DNA of 64,000 nucleotides. Origin: Exiguobacterium aurantiacum. GTDB lineage: Bacteria > Bacillota > Bacilli > Exiguobacteriales > Exiguobacteriaceae. The stretch is from the NCBI RefSeq assembly GCF_001766415.1, contig NZ_MKXO01000002.1, positions 186,001 through 250,000 on the forward strand. The letters run 5' to 3'. A model generated the notes under the pieces. That model did not search any database and was not told the DNA's origin. It saw only the letters and a program-made list of their open reading frames with translations. Shown in pieces: positions 1 through 8,468 of the stretch (its first letter is position 1; every line of letters starts with the position of its first letter). Made by a program: the position numbers and the translations under genes.

Positions 1-36
1 CGAATGCATGATGATTGGATGGCAAAAAGTTTGGAG

Positions 37-72
37 AAAAACGTGAGCCCGGTATTTCTAGGCTCACGTTTC
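37..72 (-). terminator. Intrinsic terminator of the photolyase gene
   Basis: Arms AAACGTGAGCC and GGCTCACGTTT flank an 11-nt loop, and the minus-strand copy runs into a T tract. It lies just after the photolyase stop codon. It is the first clear terminator downstream of the XRE promoter near 3.8 kb, so it probably ends the whole four-gene unit. Confidence 0.75.
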
Positions 73-97
73 TTGTTTCAAGTCCCGTTTATCTTCA

Positions 98-1576
98 TTA
101 CACATCTTTTAGATTCTGTTTCGCCTTCGCCAAAATGTCGGCTTTGACGGCGTCATCGCGCCCTTGCCAGTTGCGGACCATCATCTTCATCCGTTGGTTC
201 TTCGCGAACCGCTCCTCGTGCTTGTCGATGAAATTCCAATACAAGGCGTTGAACGGACAGGCGTCATCTTCGGTCGTATGTTTTGGGTTGTACTTGCAGC
301 CCTTGCAATAGTCGCTCATCCGGTCGATGTATTTACCCGAGGCGATGTATGGCTTCGTTGCGAGCTTCCCGCCGTCCGCATGGAGCGCCATCCCGAGCAC
401 GTTTGGCAAGACGACCCAGTCGTAGGCGTCGATATACATCTCGTTGAACCAGTCACTCGTCTGTTGCGGTGAAATCTCGAACAACGTCGCGAAGTTGCCG
501 AGCACCATCAATCGTTGGATATGATGATTGTGCGCCTTCTCGATGACGGGTTTCACACTCTGATGGATGCAGTTCATGTCCGTCTCAGCGTCCCAGAAGT
601 AATGCGGCAAGTCACGTTCATGGTTAAACGTGTTGACCGACTCGTAACCGGGCATCGATGTCACGTAGACTGCGCGCATATACTCGCGCCAACCGAGGAT
701 TTGACGGACGAATCCTTCGACGGAAGCGAGCGGCGCGTCCGACTCAACCGCCGCCTGAACGACTTCTTCCGGGGTCAAGAGTCCGATGTTGATCGCAGAC
801 GATAACAAGCTATGCGACATATCCTGGTCATTCGACAGCATCGCGTCTTGATACGGACCGAACGTCTCGAGCCGCTCCTCGACAAAACGTTTCAGCGCCC
901 GACGTGCCTCGTCACGTGTCACCGGCCAAACGAACGGCGTGATGTCCCCCGGATTGTCCGCAAAGTCGCGTTCGACTTTTTCGATGACGTCTGTCGTGAT
1001 AGCGTCCGGTCGGAAGTGGATGGCAGGTGGGAACGTGAGGCCGGACTTTGGCGGCTGTCGATTGTCCGCGTCGAACGACCACTTGCCACCGCGCGGTTTC
1101 CCATCCTCGAGCAACACATCGAACCGCTTCCGCATCTGGCGGTAAAATCGGTCCATCCGCCACGGTTCGCTGCCGAGCGTGTCGACGGCCTCTTGCTTCG
1201 TTAAATAGAAGAGCGGCACGTCCGAATGTTCGACGAGCGGATGTTTTTTCCCGAACTGCTGCACCTTCTTCTCCATCACGGTGTCGGTGACAGCCGTATA
1301 GTGGATCTCCTCCGGCTCATACCGTGTAAAGTGGTCGTCCCACGCGTCTTGGAACGAGTCCGCCTCATGATAATCGACGGTGTAACCTTTCTCCCGCAAC
1401 TCATCGGCGAAGTGACGCATCGCCGAGAAGATGAGGACAAGCTTTTGTTTATGGTATTTCCGCCACATCGCCCGTGACGTCGCTTCAATCATGACGATGA
1501 CGTCGTCAGTTTTAACGTGTTCGAGCATCTCGAGCTCGTGTGACAACTGATTGCCGAAAATCCAAAAGGAACGCAT
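98..1576 (-). CDS. phrB: Iron-sulfur bacterial cryptochrome/photolyase (PhrB-like, FeS-BCP)
   Basis: This 492-residue protein belongs to the cryptochrome/photolyase family, flavoproteins that repair UV photoproducts with light; characterised FeS-BCP members repair (6-4) lesions. The N-terminal antenna-binding part begins FWIFGNQLS. The C-terminal FAD domain carries four cysteines, C336, C424, C427 and C440. Their spacing matches the [4Fe-4S] ligands that I recall for Agrobacterium PhrB (350, 438, 441, 454), with a constant offset of 14, which supports the FeS-BCP class over CPD photolyase. A ribosome site GAGGTGG precedes the ATG. The gene begins 31 bp after the PIN-like gene with no terminator between, so it is probably co-transcribed with the XRE-protease-PIN genes. 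It is GC-richer than they are, so they look like an insertion in front of an older host gene. Confidence 0.9.
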   Translation of the reverse strand: MRSFWIFGNQLSHELEMLEHVKTDDVIVMIEATSRAMWRKYHKQKLVLIFSAMRHFADELREKGYTVDYHEADSFQDAWDDHFTRYEPEEIHYTAVTDTVMEKKVQQFGKKHPLVEHSDVPLFYLTKQEAVDTLGSEPWRMDRFYRQMRKRFDVLLEDGKPRGGKWSFDADNRQPPKSGLTFPPAIHFRPDAITTDVIEKVERDFADNPGDITPFVWPVTRDEARRALKRFVEERLETFGPYQDAMLSNDQDMSHSLLSSAINIGLLTPEEVVQAAVESDAPLASVEGFVRQILGWREYMRAVYVTSMPGYESVNTFNHERDLPHYFWDAETDMNCIHQSVKPVIEKAHNHHIQRLMVLGNFATLFEISPQQTSDWFNEMYIDAYDWVVLPNVLGMALHADGGKLATKPYIASGKYIDRMSDYCKGCKYNPKHTTEDDACPFNALYWNFIDKHEERFAKNQRMKMMVRNWQGRDDAVKADILAKAKQNLKDV

Positions 1577-1607
1577 TTACATCCACCTCTGCTTTATTAA
1601 CCTTCTG

Positions 1608-2513
1608 TTAAAACATGATTCTGAATTCTTCATTCCGACATACAAATTGAACGAGTTCTTGATTATCAAGTTGTCTTTGATCCACATCTCGAACCGAATA
1701 CGAGAATCTTATTTTTCGATGAAGGTGTTTTCCTTCACGATGTTTAGATAAGAAAATTGCCATTTCTTCCTCATTCCAAATATCTCGTTTTTTATTTAAG
1801 ATGCCACATAACAAACAATCAAATGATTCTAGCTGATACGTTGCGAGAAAAGATGGTTGAGTCTGAATGTGCAACAACGAGAGCACTTTTTCATCAACAC
1901 TGAGCAGACGGCGCACGTTATACACACCTTTTTCTTCGTCGCTGAATAGACGAACGGCAGGAACTCCATCTTCTAAAAGTACAAAAGCTAACAGATGCAA
2001 TATTCTTTCGCCTAAGTCTTTCTTCTGTTGTGATACCGCCTGAAAGATTTCGTCTGGTGAAGTGGCTCTCTCAATCTCATGTTGAATTGTTTTATTCGTT
2101 TGGTTCAAATGGACATTCAATAGGCGAAACTTGAGAAACGCCTGAGTCGGATGATTCATCGTGGTTGCTAAGATTTCATACATCATCTCAAACGAAAGAA
2201 CGCGCACTTGAATTTTCTCAGACAGTCTTTCGAACATGGGCTGGTGTAAAGCGCGATATCGTTCCATTGTCATACCTTGATTTCCTGCCGTCTCTGCAAG
2301 AATGGTTTCTGGGATATAGAGAACAGCATTGATTGCAACCAACTCGTCGATAAAGAGATTCATGTCTTCAGGGTGCTCTCGCGCGACTTTGGCTAATCGA
2401 GTCAAAATCATGGTGTCGAACAGACACGCTTGTTGAACAGAAGTCGGTGGGACATACCTTCTCTCGATAAAAGGATTAATCGAGGTGATTAACGAATCAT
2501 TCAGTTCACTCAT
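1608..2513 (-). CDS. PIN-like domain protein, predicted metal-dependent nuclease (third gene of the XRE-protease unit)
   Basis: This is a 301-residue protein with no family I can name firmly. The order of acidic residues suggests a PIN-like ribonuclease fold: D33 in a hydrophobic first strand (CLFDTMIL), E69 and E74 after a second strand (YIPETILAE), E169 after a glycine (GERILHLLAFVLLEDG), and D192 after the strand PAVRLFSDEE. Classical PIN toxins are about 130 residues, so this would be a PIN core with a long helical insertion (roughly 80-160) and about 100 extra C-terminal residues. It starts 6 bp after the protease gene and is probably translationally coupled to it. Base composition is visibly AT-rich like the other two genes. 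The PIN call is inference; a structure prediction would settle it. Confidence 0.6.
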   Translation of the reverse strand: MSELNDSLITSINPFIERRYVPPTSVQQACLFDTMILTRLAKVAREHPEDMNLFIDELVAINAVLYIPETILAETAGNQGMTMERYRALHQPMFERLSEKIQVRVLSFEMMYEILATTMNHPTQAFLKFRLLNVHLNQTNKTIQHEIERATSPDEIFQAVSQQKKDLGERILHLLAFVLLEDGVPAVRLFSDEEKGVYNVRRLLSVDEKVLSLLHIQTQPSFLATYQLESFDCLLCGILNKKRDIWNEEEMAIFLSKHREGKHLHRKIRFSYSVRDVDQRQLDNQELVQFVCRNEEFRIMF

Positions 2514-2519
2514 CGGAAG

Positions 2520-3305
2520 TCACCACTTCTCCTGTTGCAACTCTACAAGACGTTTCATGTGGTCCGCGTAAACTGATTCAAAACTTCCTAAATCCGTTTC
2601 TCTGAGCATCGGATTGATTCGTTGTTGTTGGAGCATACGATTAATTTCGTTCAATTTAATCGCGAGCGTAGGATTGAACAGAGAATGGTCGATGTCACTA
2701 GGCAGTTGATTTCGGTAGTCATAATCGATAGCATCCAAGCCTTCTGTTTCATTAATCAAACCATCCTGAGTCATTTTTATGACCAATGATTTATAAGGCA
2801 CTTCAAAAATTGGTATGAGACGGATAATGTTTAAGCGATAATCGTCCTCTGAATAAAGCTCTTTAATTGATTCATATGACTCTTTCAATACGTGGCTGTT
2901 AATTAATAGTTCAGCAGCAAACAAATTAGCTTTTCTTTCGTTTTCGTTTAAAACCGAGTCGTCAAAAAACGTTTGTGTGGTACTGTTTTTAATTTCTTCT
3001 TGTTCATACATGTAATGATAATACTCGTGAGCCCACATAAAATTTTCATAGACCCTTGGTTGCGACGTATTAATGTGAATATAAAAGTTACCGTTTCGAT
3101 ACGTGACCAACCCTCCATAATGTTGCTCTTCACTTGGAAACAACAACACATATGCATGCTTCATTAACTCATTTTTGATGGCTTCATGGGTCTTTAACCG
3201 AAACGACAAACCTTTGTCTTTCGTATTCTCTACTTTGCTGATTACTTCTGGCAACAATCGTTTATTTTGTTTTATGACATCTAACAAGTTCTGCTGATTG
3301 ATCAT
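2520..3305 (-). CDS. ImmA/IrrE family (COG2856-like) zinc metallopeptidase
   Basis: This 261-residue protein carries the gluzincin motif HEYYH (H93-E94-x-x-H97), followed by the family-typical helix ERKANLFAAELL (E123 the likely third zinc ligand). ImmA/IrrE peptidases cleave XRE-type repressors: ImmA cleaves ImmR of ICEBs1, and Deinococcus IrrE/PprI cleaves DdrO after radiation. The adjacent XRE gene, 4 bp upstream, is the obvious substrate candidate. About 100 residues after the catalytic domain have no recognised motif and could sense a signal or bind a partner. The ribosome site AAGGAG lies inside the end of the XRE gene, consistent with coupled translation. No signal peptide or membrane segment is seen. 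Confidence 0.85.
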   Translation of the reverse strand: MINQQNLLDVIKQNKRLLPEVISKVENTKDKGLSFRLKTHEAIKNELMKHAYVLLFPSEEQHYGGLVTYRNGNFYIHINTSQPRVYENFMWAHEYYHYMYEQEEIKNSTTQTFFDDSVLNENERKANLFAAELLINSHVLKESYESIKELYSEDDYRLNIIRLIPIFEVPYKSLVIKMTQDGLINETEGLDAIDYDYRNQLPSDIDHSLFNPTLAIKLNEINRMLQQQRINPMLRETDLGSFESVYADHMKRLVELQQEKW

Positions 3306-3309
3306 AAGA

Positions 3310-3711
3310 TTATGATTGCTCCTTGTCTATTTGATTCAATCGTTCCAATACGTCAATCATCGAGATAAAATCTTCAAGCATTTTCATCGTTTCATCAAGA
3401 CGATGTTCATCCCCACTTTTGTGATAACTAGCAGCCGCAACATTTATGAGATTAGACTCTAGATTAATCTGTTCGATCGTTTTCGGTGGCATGAACTGTT
3501 CATTATAGAAATAAAATGGTTCATTGATTCGAAACAGTTTGTTTATTTTTTGGACGTTTTTATTAACATCACCATTACCTTTTAACAAGTCGTAAAATGT
3601 CGATTTCGTCATGCCTGCTCTCTCATATACCCACTTCGGAGATTTTCCCGTTGCTTCAATATAAAGCTTGATATTTCTACCGACTAATTGATTCAATTCA
3701 TTTTGATTCAT
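3310..3711 (-). CDS. XRE-family helix-turn-helix regulator, probable autorepressor and protease substrate
   Basis: This 133-residue protein has an N-terminal HTH of XRE/Cro-CI type over about residues 10-60 (helices around ELNQLVGRNIKLYIEATG and TKSTFYDLLKG). A helical tail over about 80-130 probably dimerises. The start has a strong ribosome site (AAAGGGGG). It is the first gene of the unit. Its promoter contains one arm of an exact 13-bp inverted repeat, which fits autorepression. By analogy with ImmR and DdrO (known for those families), cleavage by the downstream protease would relieve repression; that is inference here. Confidence 0.85.
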   Translation of the reverse strand: MNQNELNQLVGRNIKLYIEATGKSPKWVYERAGMTKSTFYDLLKGNGDVNKNVQKINKLFRINEPFYFYNEQFMPPKTIEQINLESNLINVAAASYHKSGDEHRLDETMKMLEDFISMIDVLERLNQIDKEQS

Positions 3712-3748
3712 ATTAATTCCCCCTTTACTACCAATTCCTTTATTACGG

Positions 3749-3838
3749 TTAAAACAAACTTTTTAACTAAATAAATGAGATTCGATATCTAAATTGACCA
3801 CTTTACCTATTGTAAGTTTGTTTTAAGCGGAATATCAA
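3749..3838 (-). promoter_or_regulatory. Promoter and paired operator of the XRE unit
   Basis: On the minus strand a promoter TTGATA (3838-3833), 18-bp spacer, TACAAT (3814-3809) would start transcription about 90 nt before the XRE gene. An exact 13-bp inverted repeat lies here: TTAAAACAAACTT at 3749-3761 and its reverse complement at 3814-3826. The upstream arm occupies the spacer next to the -10 box, and the other arm lies in the early transcribed region. The arm centres are 65 bp apart, close to six helical turns, so two repressor dimers could act together. Binding by the XRE protein is inference. Confidence 0.6.
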
Positions 3839-3951
3839 GATTCTTTTTAGTTTGAGGTCAATTCTTTTTAGTCTCTCCCCCGACATCCCTGTGATAGTTC
3901 GATTGTGCTACACTCGATTCACAAACATTTTCTAATGAGAGGACTGAGTCC

Positions 3952-4583
3952 ATGCTCCTAAAGCGCCTCCAAATATGGATTGACAGTCAATACGAGAACC
4001 CGCGCGGCATCGTCGGGAGATATATCGGCGAGAAGATGGTCCGCCAACATCGCGTCGAAGTCGACTGGACGATTGAACAGTTGACGGTTCGCCGAATGAC
4101 CGCATCCTCGACCTCGGTTGCGGCGCCGGTGACGCCATGGCACGCCTCCTTCGGGCGCACAACCACATCCATGTGACCGGTCTCGACCGTTCCCCGACCA
4201 TCGTCCGCTCGGCATTGAAACGAAATCGAGCCGACGTGCAAGCAGGCCGGGCCGAAGTCATTGAAGGCGACCTCGGGACACTCCCGTTCCCGGACGCGCA
4301 GTTCGATCGTGCCTTCAGCATTCATACGCTCTATTTTTGGGAAGATGTGAATGCCATTCTGGCTGAAGTCGAGCGTGTCCTCAGACCGGGCGGGTCGTTC
4401 GTCATCACGTACTGCGATGGAAAAGGCGACGTGACGTGGGACGGCATCACAGCGGTCGTATTAGAACAGTTTATCCCGGCCGCCGTCCGACTCGGTCTGA
4501 CCGACATCGTCGTGACGCGCGGGCCTGATTCGCGCGACTATCATACGGTCGCTGTCCGCGGACAAAAACAGCAGGGCGTATGA
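3952..4583 (+). pseudogene. Class I SAM-dependent methyltransferase, frameshifted
   Basis: The reading frame is broken once. Codons from ATG 3952 read MLLKRLQIWIDSQ through WTIEQLTV, typical of the N-terminus of small Bacillales methyltransferases. The rest continues in another frame as DRILDLGCGAGDAM (SAM-binding motif I), then GDLGTLPFPDAQFD and RVLRPGG. Frame 1 must change near 4087-4095. One extra C in GTTCGCCGAATG would restore a continuous protein of about 210 residues reading VRPNDRILDLGCG, so a single-base deletion in a C run, or a sequencing error, is enough. The C-terminal part alone has an ATG at 4137 but lacks motif I. An extended -10 (TGCTACACT) ends at 3914. Substrate unknown. 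Confidence 0.8.
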
Positions 4584-4594
4584 CAATGTATACG

Positions 4595-4636
4595 AAAAAT
4601 ATCTCCCAGGACACATCGTCCTAGGAGATATTTTTT
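4595..4636. terminator. Bidirectional intrinsic terminator
   Basis: Long arms AAAAATATCTCCCAGGA and TCCTAGGAGATATTTTTT enclose a 7-nt loop. It has A and T tracts on both sides and separates the methyltransferase (+) from the giant secreted protein (-), so it serves both strands. Confidence 0.85.
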
Positions 4637-7600
4637 ATTTCGCGACGATGACATTGATTCGTTTCGTCACATAGCCTGACCGCGTCATTTCAACAGTCAA
4701 CGTGTTGCTTTGACGTTGTTTATTTACGTACACTTTGAAGTTGCCTTTCGCATCGACTTTGACGGCTTTCCCGACTTTCGATGCGCCGTTGTACACTTGG
4801 ACCATGGCGCCAGGATGGCCTTTGCCGGTCACGTAAGTGTGACTCGTCCGAAGCGTATTGACGCTGAACTGTCTGAACACGTATTTAATCGTTTGGGCAT
4901 GAACAGCTGACAGGTTCCCTGATGCATCTTTCGCCCGAACAGAGACCGTTTTTCCCGGCGTCCAGTTCTTAATAGAATAAGCATATACACCTGAGTTGTT
5001 CGCTTTAGTCGAATACGTGCGCCCGTTATACGTGATGAGAACAGTCGCACCTTTTTCGGCTTTCCCCGTGATTTTCGTCGTCACTGCCGAAATCTCGTTA
5101 ACGGTTGGCTTCGTCGGAGCCGTGTTGTCTTTTGCCTTGATCGTCGTCACGACTTGCTTGCCTATACGAGGCGACATCACAAAACGAAGTTGTTCCCCTT
5201 CTGTATAAGCGCGCACCAAATTGAAATCAAATCTTCCGGTTCCATCCGCCGCCGAATAACCGATTCGTGTCGTCCCGCTCCATACTTCGAGCGTCGCATA
5301 CGGGTCCCCGTTCCCTGTGATTCTGCGAACGCCTTGCTGGAATTTCACGTTCGAGAGCGGTTTCGTGACATATGGTTTTGTAATCACTTTTGTCATCTCA
5401 TATTTAACCGTTTTATCTGGATTGATGAGTTTGACTGTCACGGTCGCAGGTAATACGATGTCGTTCGGCCAGGTGATCACGTTCCCAATCTGGGTATACT
5501 TTTGCGTTTTTCCGTTAATGGTGAATTCATAGTGATTTTGGTTCATATACTCATTTTGCATATAGAACCATGCCTTTTGACCGCCATCTAGACGAATGTC
5601 TTGAACCTTCTCTCCATTCGGCGAAATATAGCCATATCCTTTGTTGCCCGCCTTATCCGTAGCCGTGATTTTCACTTGCCCATACTTTTGAGAAACGACT
5701 GGATCGGTCGTCTTGATTGTGAACATTCCCGTGCTCGAGACGACGACAGGTTTTTCTTTGTCACTTCGGTACGTGAATGTCACGGTTGATCCGGGTTCTG
5801 TTTTTCCGTAGATTAAATGTTCTGCAGCTAGGACGTGTTTTTGGAGAATGACACGTGGCGCTGTCGTATCTTTCACCGTGATTTTATTTCCGCCAGAAGG
5901 GTTGCCGGCCAAATCTTCCGCATAAATGATGAGATGCGTGATGCCGTCTGCCTTAAGGCCAGAAACAGGAAAATATCCCGATCTAACAAAGCCAGAACTG
6001 TGAATCATGTAGGATTTCGTTGATTTCACTTTTTCTTTACGCACTACCGAACTGTTTTTGTAATACGCGATTTCAAAGTTGCCAACGTACTCATTCGCAT
6101 CAAACATGATTTCTTTTGCGTCCTCAGAAAGAATATTATAAATTTCTAACGTCGGTCGCACCGTGTCTTTCACTTCATACTTGAACGTCTGCTCCGCCTT
6201 ACCAGGAACACTGACGAGCACGTTAAACGTGTTCACTTTCTTCAAGTTGACGGCAAACTCAAACTTCCCTTGGGCATCTGCTGTTACTTCTTTGACAACA
6301 CCGCTCGTGAACTTGAGTGATGCGTTCGGTTCCGTCGTCCCTTTCAACAACGTCGTATCGTTCGTTAAGTCAAGGATGAGCGGCTTTTGAATCGCATTGA
6401 ACGTGCCTGTTACCCACTCCGACACGCGCCCGTCGTAAAGAACAGTCCGAATCATGAACTTGTCGTTCACACCAAGTGAAAGTACAGGATTATTCGGGAA
6501 AACCTTTTGCGTAAAAGAACGTCCATCTGCTTTATCAATTTTCGCTTCAAACCACAAAAATTGATACGGGTAATGGAACGGCGGAATCGTGATGGCGACT
6601 TGGTTACTCTCCATCTTCAGGATAGGTGTCGGCGGTACACGGTTGTCGTCGGCACGGAACACTCCTTTTGGCGTCCTGAGTCCTTCCTCGTCGACATACG
6701 ATACCATATAGTCGACTTCATATTGTTTTGGTAAGTTGAATACGATGTTTCCTTGTGCGTCACTCTTCGCTTGTATATGAATTTGATAGTTATCATAGCT
6801 AGTATTTTTGCGGTCCCAATACCATACGTTAAACGTTTGATTTGGCGTCGCTTTTCCAATCAATTGAGCATCCTCTAACTCGAAAGACACTTTTTCAAAT
6901 TTCATTGTCGCGTCATTTCGCTTCACTTTAACTTGTTTCGTAAATAAAATCTGTCCATCTTTTTGAATGGTGAGGACTCGATCTACTTGCTCATTCAGCT
7001 CGTATTCACAATAAAAAGAGCCGTTATCTTTACTCGTTTCACATCGTTCTCCGTCAAGTAGGATGTCTGCGTTCGGATACGTCACACCACTAAACTTTGT
7101 GAGCGACTCTTCACTAATGAGTAGGGGTTGCGTGGCGGTCGGTACGAATGCTGGAATCGTGAATTCTTTCACTGCTCCCTCTGCTTTGTTCACAAAGTGC
7201 ATCGCTTCTACGCTGTATGTCTGTTGCTCATACGCTCGTTGCTCCCAACCTGTGAACGGAAAATCGAACTTTCCACTCGCATCTGCTTGACCCGTCCTTA
7301 CAAGATCGCCTAATCGGATAAAAATTGTGACGTAAGGCAATGTGGTACCTGAAACACGTAATGTTTCATGCGGCGGTTCGTCTAATTGCATCACATCAGG
7401 GTTCGCTGGAGCCGCTTCATAAGATTTGATTGGAGTCGAAGCTTTCTCTGGGCTGCTGACGTACACACTCACAGTCTCCGCTTTGTTTTTAGGGATGTAT
7501 AACTCCCCGATCCCTTCTTTTGCTCGTCCTTCATACGTTGCATGGATTGTATGATCGGGATGTGTGACGAACACAAACTCGTTGTCGATGATCCCTACAA

Positions 7601-7958
7601 ATGTCGCATCTTGAGGTTTCACTAACATCTCTGGGGATTTTGGTTCTGGACGTATCGTCACATCAATCAATTGGTCGAACCCATATTGATCTCGCTGATA
7701 CACCGCAATTTGACCGACTGGCACATCATCAAACGTGTATGTATATTTTTTCGTGGCGTCACTCGTCGTTGTCACAACTTGGTGATTCGCAACGATCGTA
7801 ACGTGTTGGTTCGGCTGATCCGTCGTTCCTTCCACTACTCGTGCATCGGTTATTGTCTGATTTAACGTCGCGGCTGAAGTTAATGGCATCGGAATCATCG
7901 CCCCGACTAACATCATTAATATGAATAATATGAAACTCTTCTTTATACGTGCAACCAT
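4635..7958 (-). CDS. Large secreted protein with multiple Ig-like repeat domains
   Basis: This 1107-residue protein has a Sec signal peptide (MVARIKKSF then a hydrophobic stretch, cleavage likely near SAA-AT, about residue 29). The rest is a chain of Ig-like beta modules of about 80-100 residues. They recur with motifs of the style TGKAEKGATV-ITYNG-Y-TKANNSGVYAY and VKDTTAPR-I. This resembles bacterial Ig/adhesin stalk modules (Big/Ig-like families) found in Bacillales surface proteins. No LPXTG sorting signal, SLH domain or catalytic domain is visible, so it is either released or held non-covalently. A ribosome site AAGGAG precedes the ATG. Adhesion or exopolymer binding is the likely role, but this is not shown. 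Confidence 0.75.
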   Translation of the reverse strand: MVARIKKSFILFILMMLVGAMIPMPLTSAATLNQTITDARVVEGTTDQPNQHVTIVANHQVVTTTSDATKKYTYTFDDVPVGQIAVYQRDQYGFDQLIDVTIRPEPKSPEMLVKPQDATFVGIIDNEFVFVTHPDHTIHATYEGRAKEGIGELYIPKNKAETVSVYVSSPEKASTPIKSYEAAPANPDVMQLDEPPHETLRVSGTTLPYVTIFIRLGDLVRTGQADASGKFDFPFTGWEQRAYEQQTYSVEAMHFVNKAEGAVKEFTIPAFVPTATQPLLISEESLTKFSGVTYPNADILLDGERCETSKDNGSFYCEYELNEQVDRVLTIQKDGQILFTKQVKVKRNDATMKFEKVSFELEDAQLIGKATPNQTFNVWYWDRKNTSYDNYQIHIQAKSDAQGNIVFNLPKQYEVDYMVSYVDEEGLRTPKGVFRADDNRVPPTPILKMESNQVAITIPPFHYPYQFLWFEAKIDKADGRSFTQKVFPNNPVLSLGVNDKFMIRTVLYDGRVSEWVTGTFNAIQKPLILDLTNDTTLLKGTTEPNASLKFTSGVVKEVTADAQGKFEFAVNLKKVNTFNVLVSVPGKAEQTFKYEVKDTVRPTLEIYNILSEDAKEIMFDANEYVGNFEIAYYKNSSVVRKEKVKSTKSYMIHSSGFVRSGYFPVSGLKADGITHLIIYAEDLAGNPSGGNKITVKDTTAPRVILQKHVLAAEHLIYGKTEPGSTVTFTYRSDKEKPVVVSSTGMFTIKTTDPVVSQKYGQVKITATDKAGNKGYGYISPNGEKVQDIRLDGGQKAWFYMQNEYMNQNHYEFTINGKTQKYTQIGNVITWPNDIVLPATVTVKLINPDKTVKYEMTKVITKPYVTKPLSNVKFQQGVRRITGNGDPYATLEVWSGTTRIGYSAADGTGRFDFNLVRAYTEGEQLRFVMSPRIGKQVVTTIKAKDNTAPTKPTVNEISAVTTKITGKAEKGATVLITYNGRTYSTKANNSGVYAYSIKNWTPGKTVSVRAKDASGNLSAVHAQTIKYVFRQFSVNTLRTSHTYVTGKGHPGAMVQVYNGASKVGKAVKVDAKGNFKVYVNKQRQSNTLTVEMTRSGYVTKRINVIVAK

Positions 7959-8053
7959 CTTCCTTGTCTCCTTTTGGTAATATCTGATTAAACAATAAAA
8001 AATATAGCACGATTTTCAATAAACTAGTCGCCGTTTTCAAAAAGAAGGTCAAT

Positions 8054-8092
8054 AAAAAAGAGCCAGACAATTGTGTCTAGCCCCGGCTCTTC
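8054..8092 (-). terminator. Intrinsic terminator of the small lipoprotein gene
   Basis: Outer arms AAGAGCC and GGCTCTT enclose a second small hairpin (AGACAATTGTGTCT), with a T run on the minus strand. It overlaps the last codons of the lipoprotein gene. Confidence 0.65.
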
Positions 8093-8355
8093 CGCGTCAC
8101 GGCCACCCCGCCGAAACCGCTGATGATGGCGATATAGAATCCTAAATCATAAAACCAGCCGGTGTTGTTCACTTCATAGACGCGATACGTGTCATTGAAC
8201 AACCCTAGAATCAGTGACACCGGTGCGATCCAGCCGTGCCAGACACCCCAAAAAAAGCCGGCCGGATCCGTCGTGTAGGAGCCGTCACCCGGCACGCAGC
8301 CGCCGAGGACGACAACCAACCCGAGCATGATGGCCAATAATCCGATTCGTTTCAT
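8077..8355 (-). CDS. Small predicted lipoprotein with two hydrophobic segments
   Basis: This is a 92-residue protein of unknown function. The N-terminus is a lipoprotein signal with lipobox LGGC (cysteine at residue 20). The mature part has hydrophobic stretches around GVWHGWIAPVSLILGLF and YDLGFYIAIISGFGGVAV and ends in a basic tail, RKSRG. It would be anchored by both lipid and membrane helices. The layout (GVWHGWIAP followed by a tyrosine-rich segment) resembles small uncharacterised membrane proteins of Bacillales, but I cannot name a family. It is a single gene with its own terminator. Confidence 0.7.
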   Translation of the reverse strand: MKRIGLLAIMLGLVVVLGGCVPGDGSYTTDPAGFFWGVWHGWIAPVSLILGLFNDTYRVYEVNNTGWFYDLGFYIAIISGFGGVAVTRKSRG

Positions 8356-8425
8356 ATGAATCCCTCCTGTTCTATGTATTCCCGGTTTTACAGAAAACAG
8401 TACGGGCTAACGTGCGCCAGACGAA

Positions 8426-8468
8426 CTAAAACAAGCAGCGACTCGCAATGAGCCGTTGCTTGTTTTAG
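8426..8468 (-). terminator. Intrinsic terminator of the C45 hydrolase gene
   Basis: 15-bp arms (CTAAAACAAGCAGCG and CGTTGCTTGTTTTAG, one G-U pair) flank a 13-nt loop immediately after the hydrolase stop codon. Confidence 0.75.
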
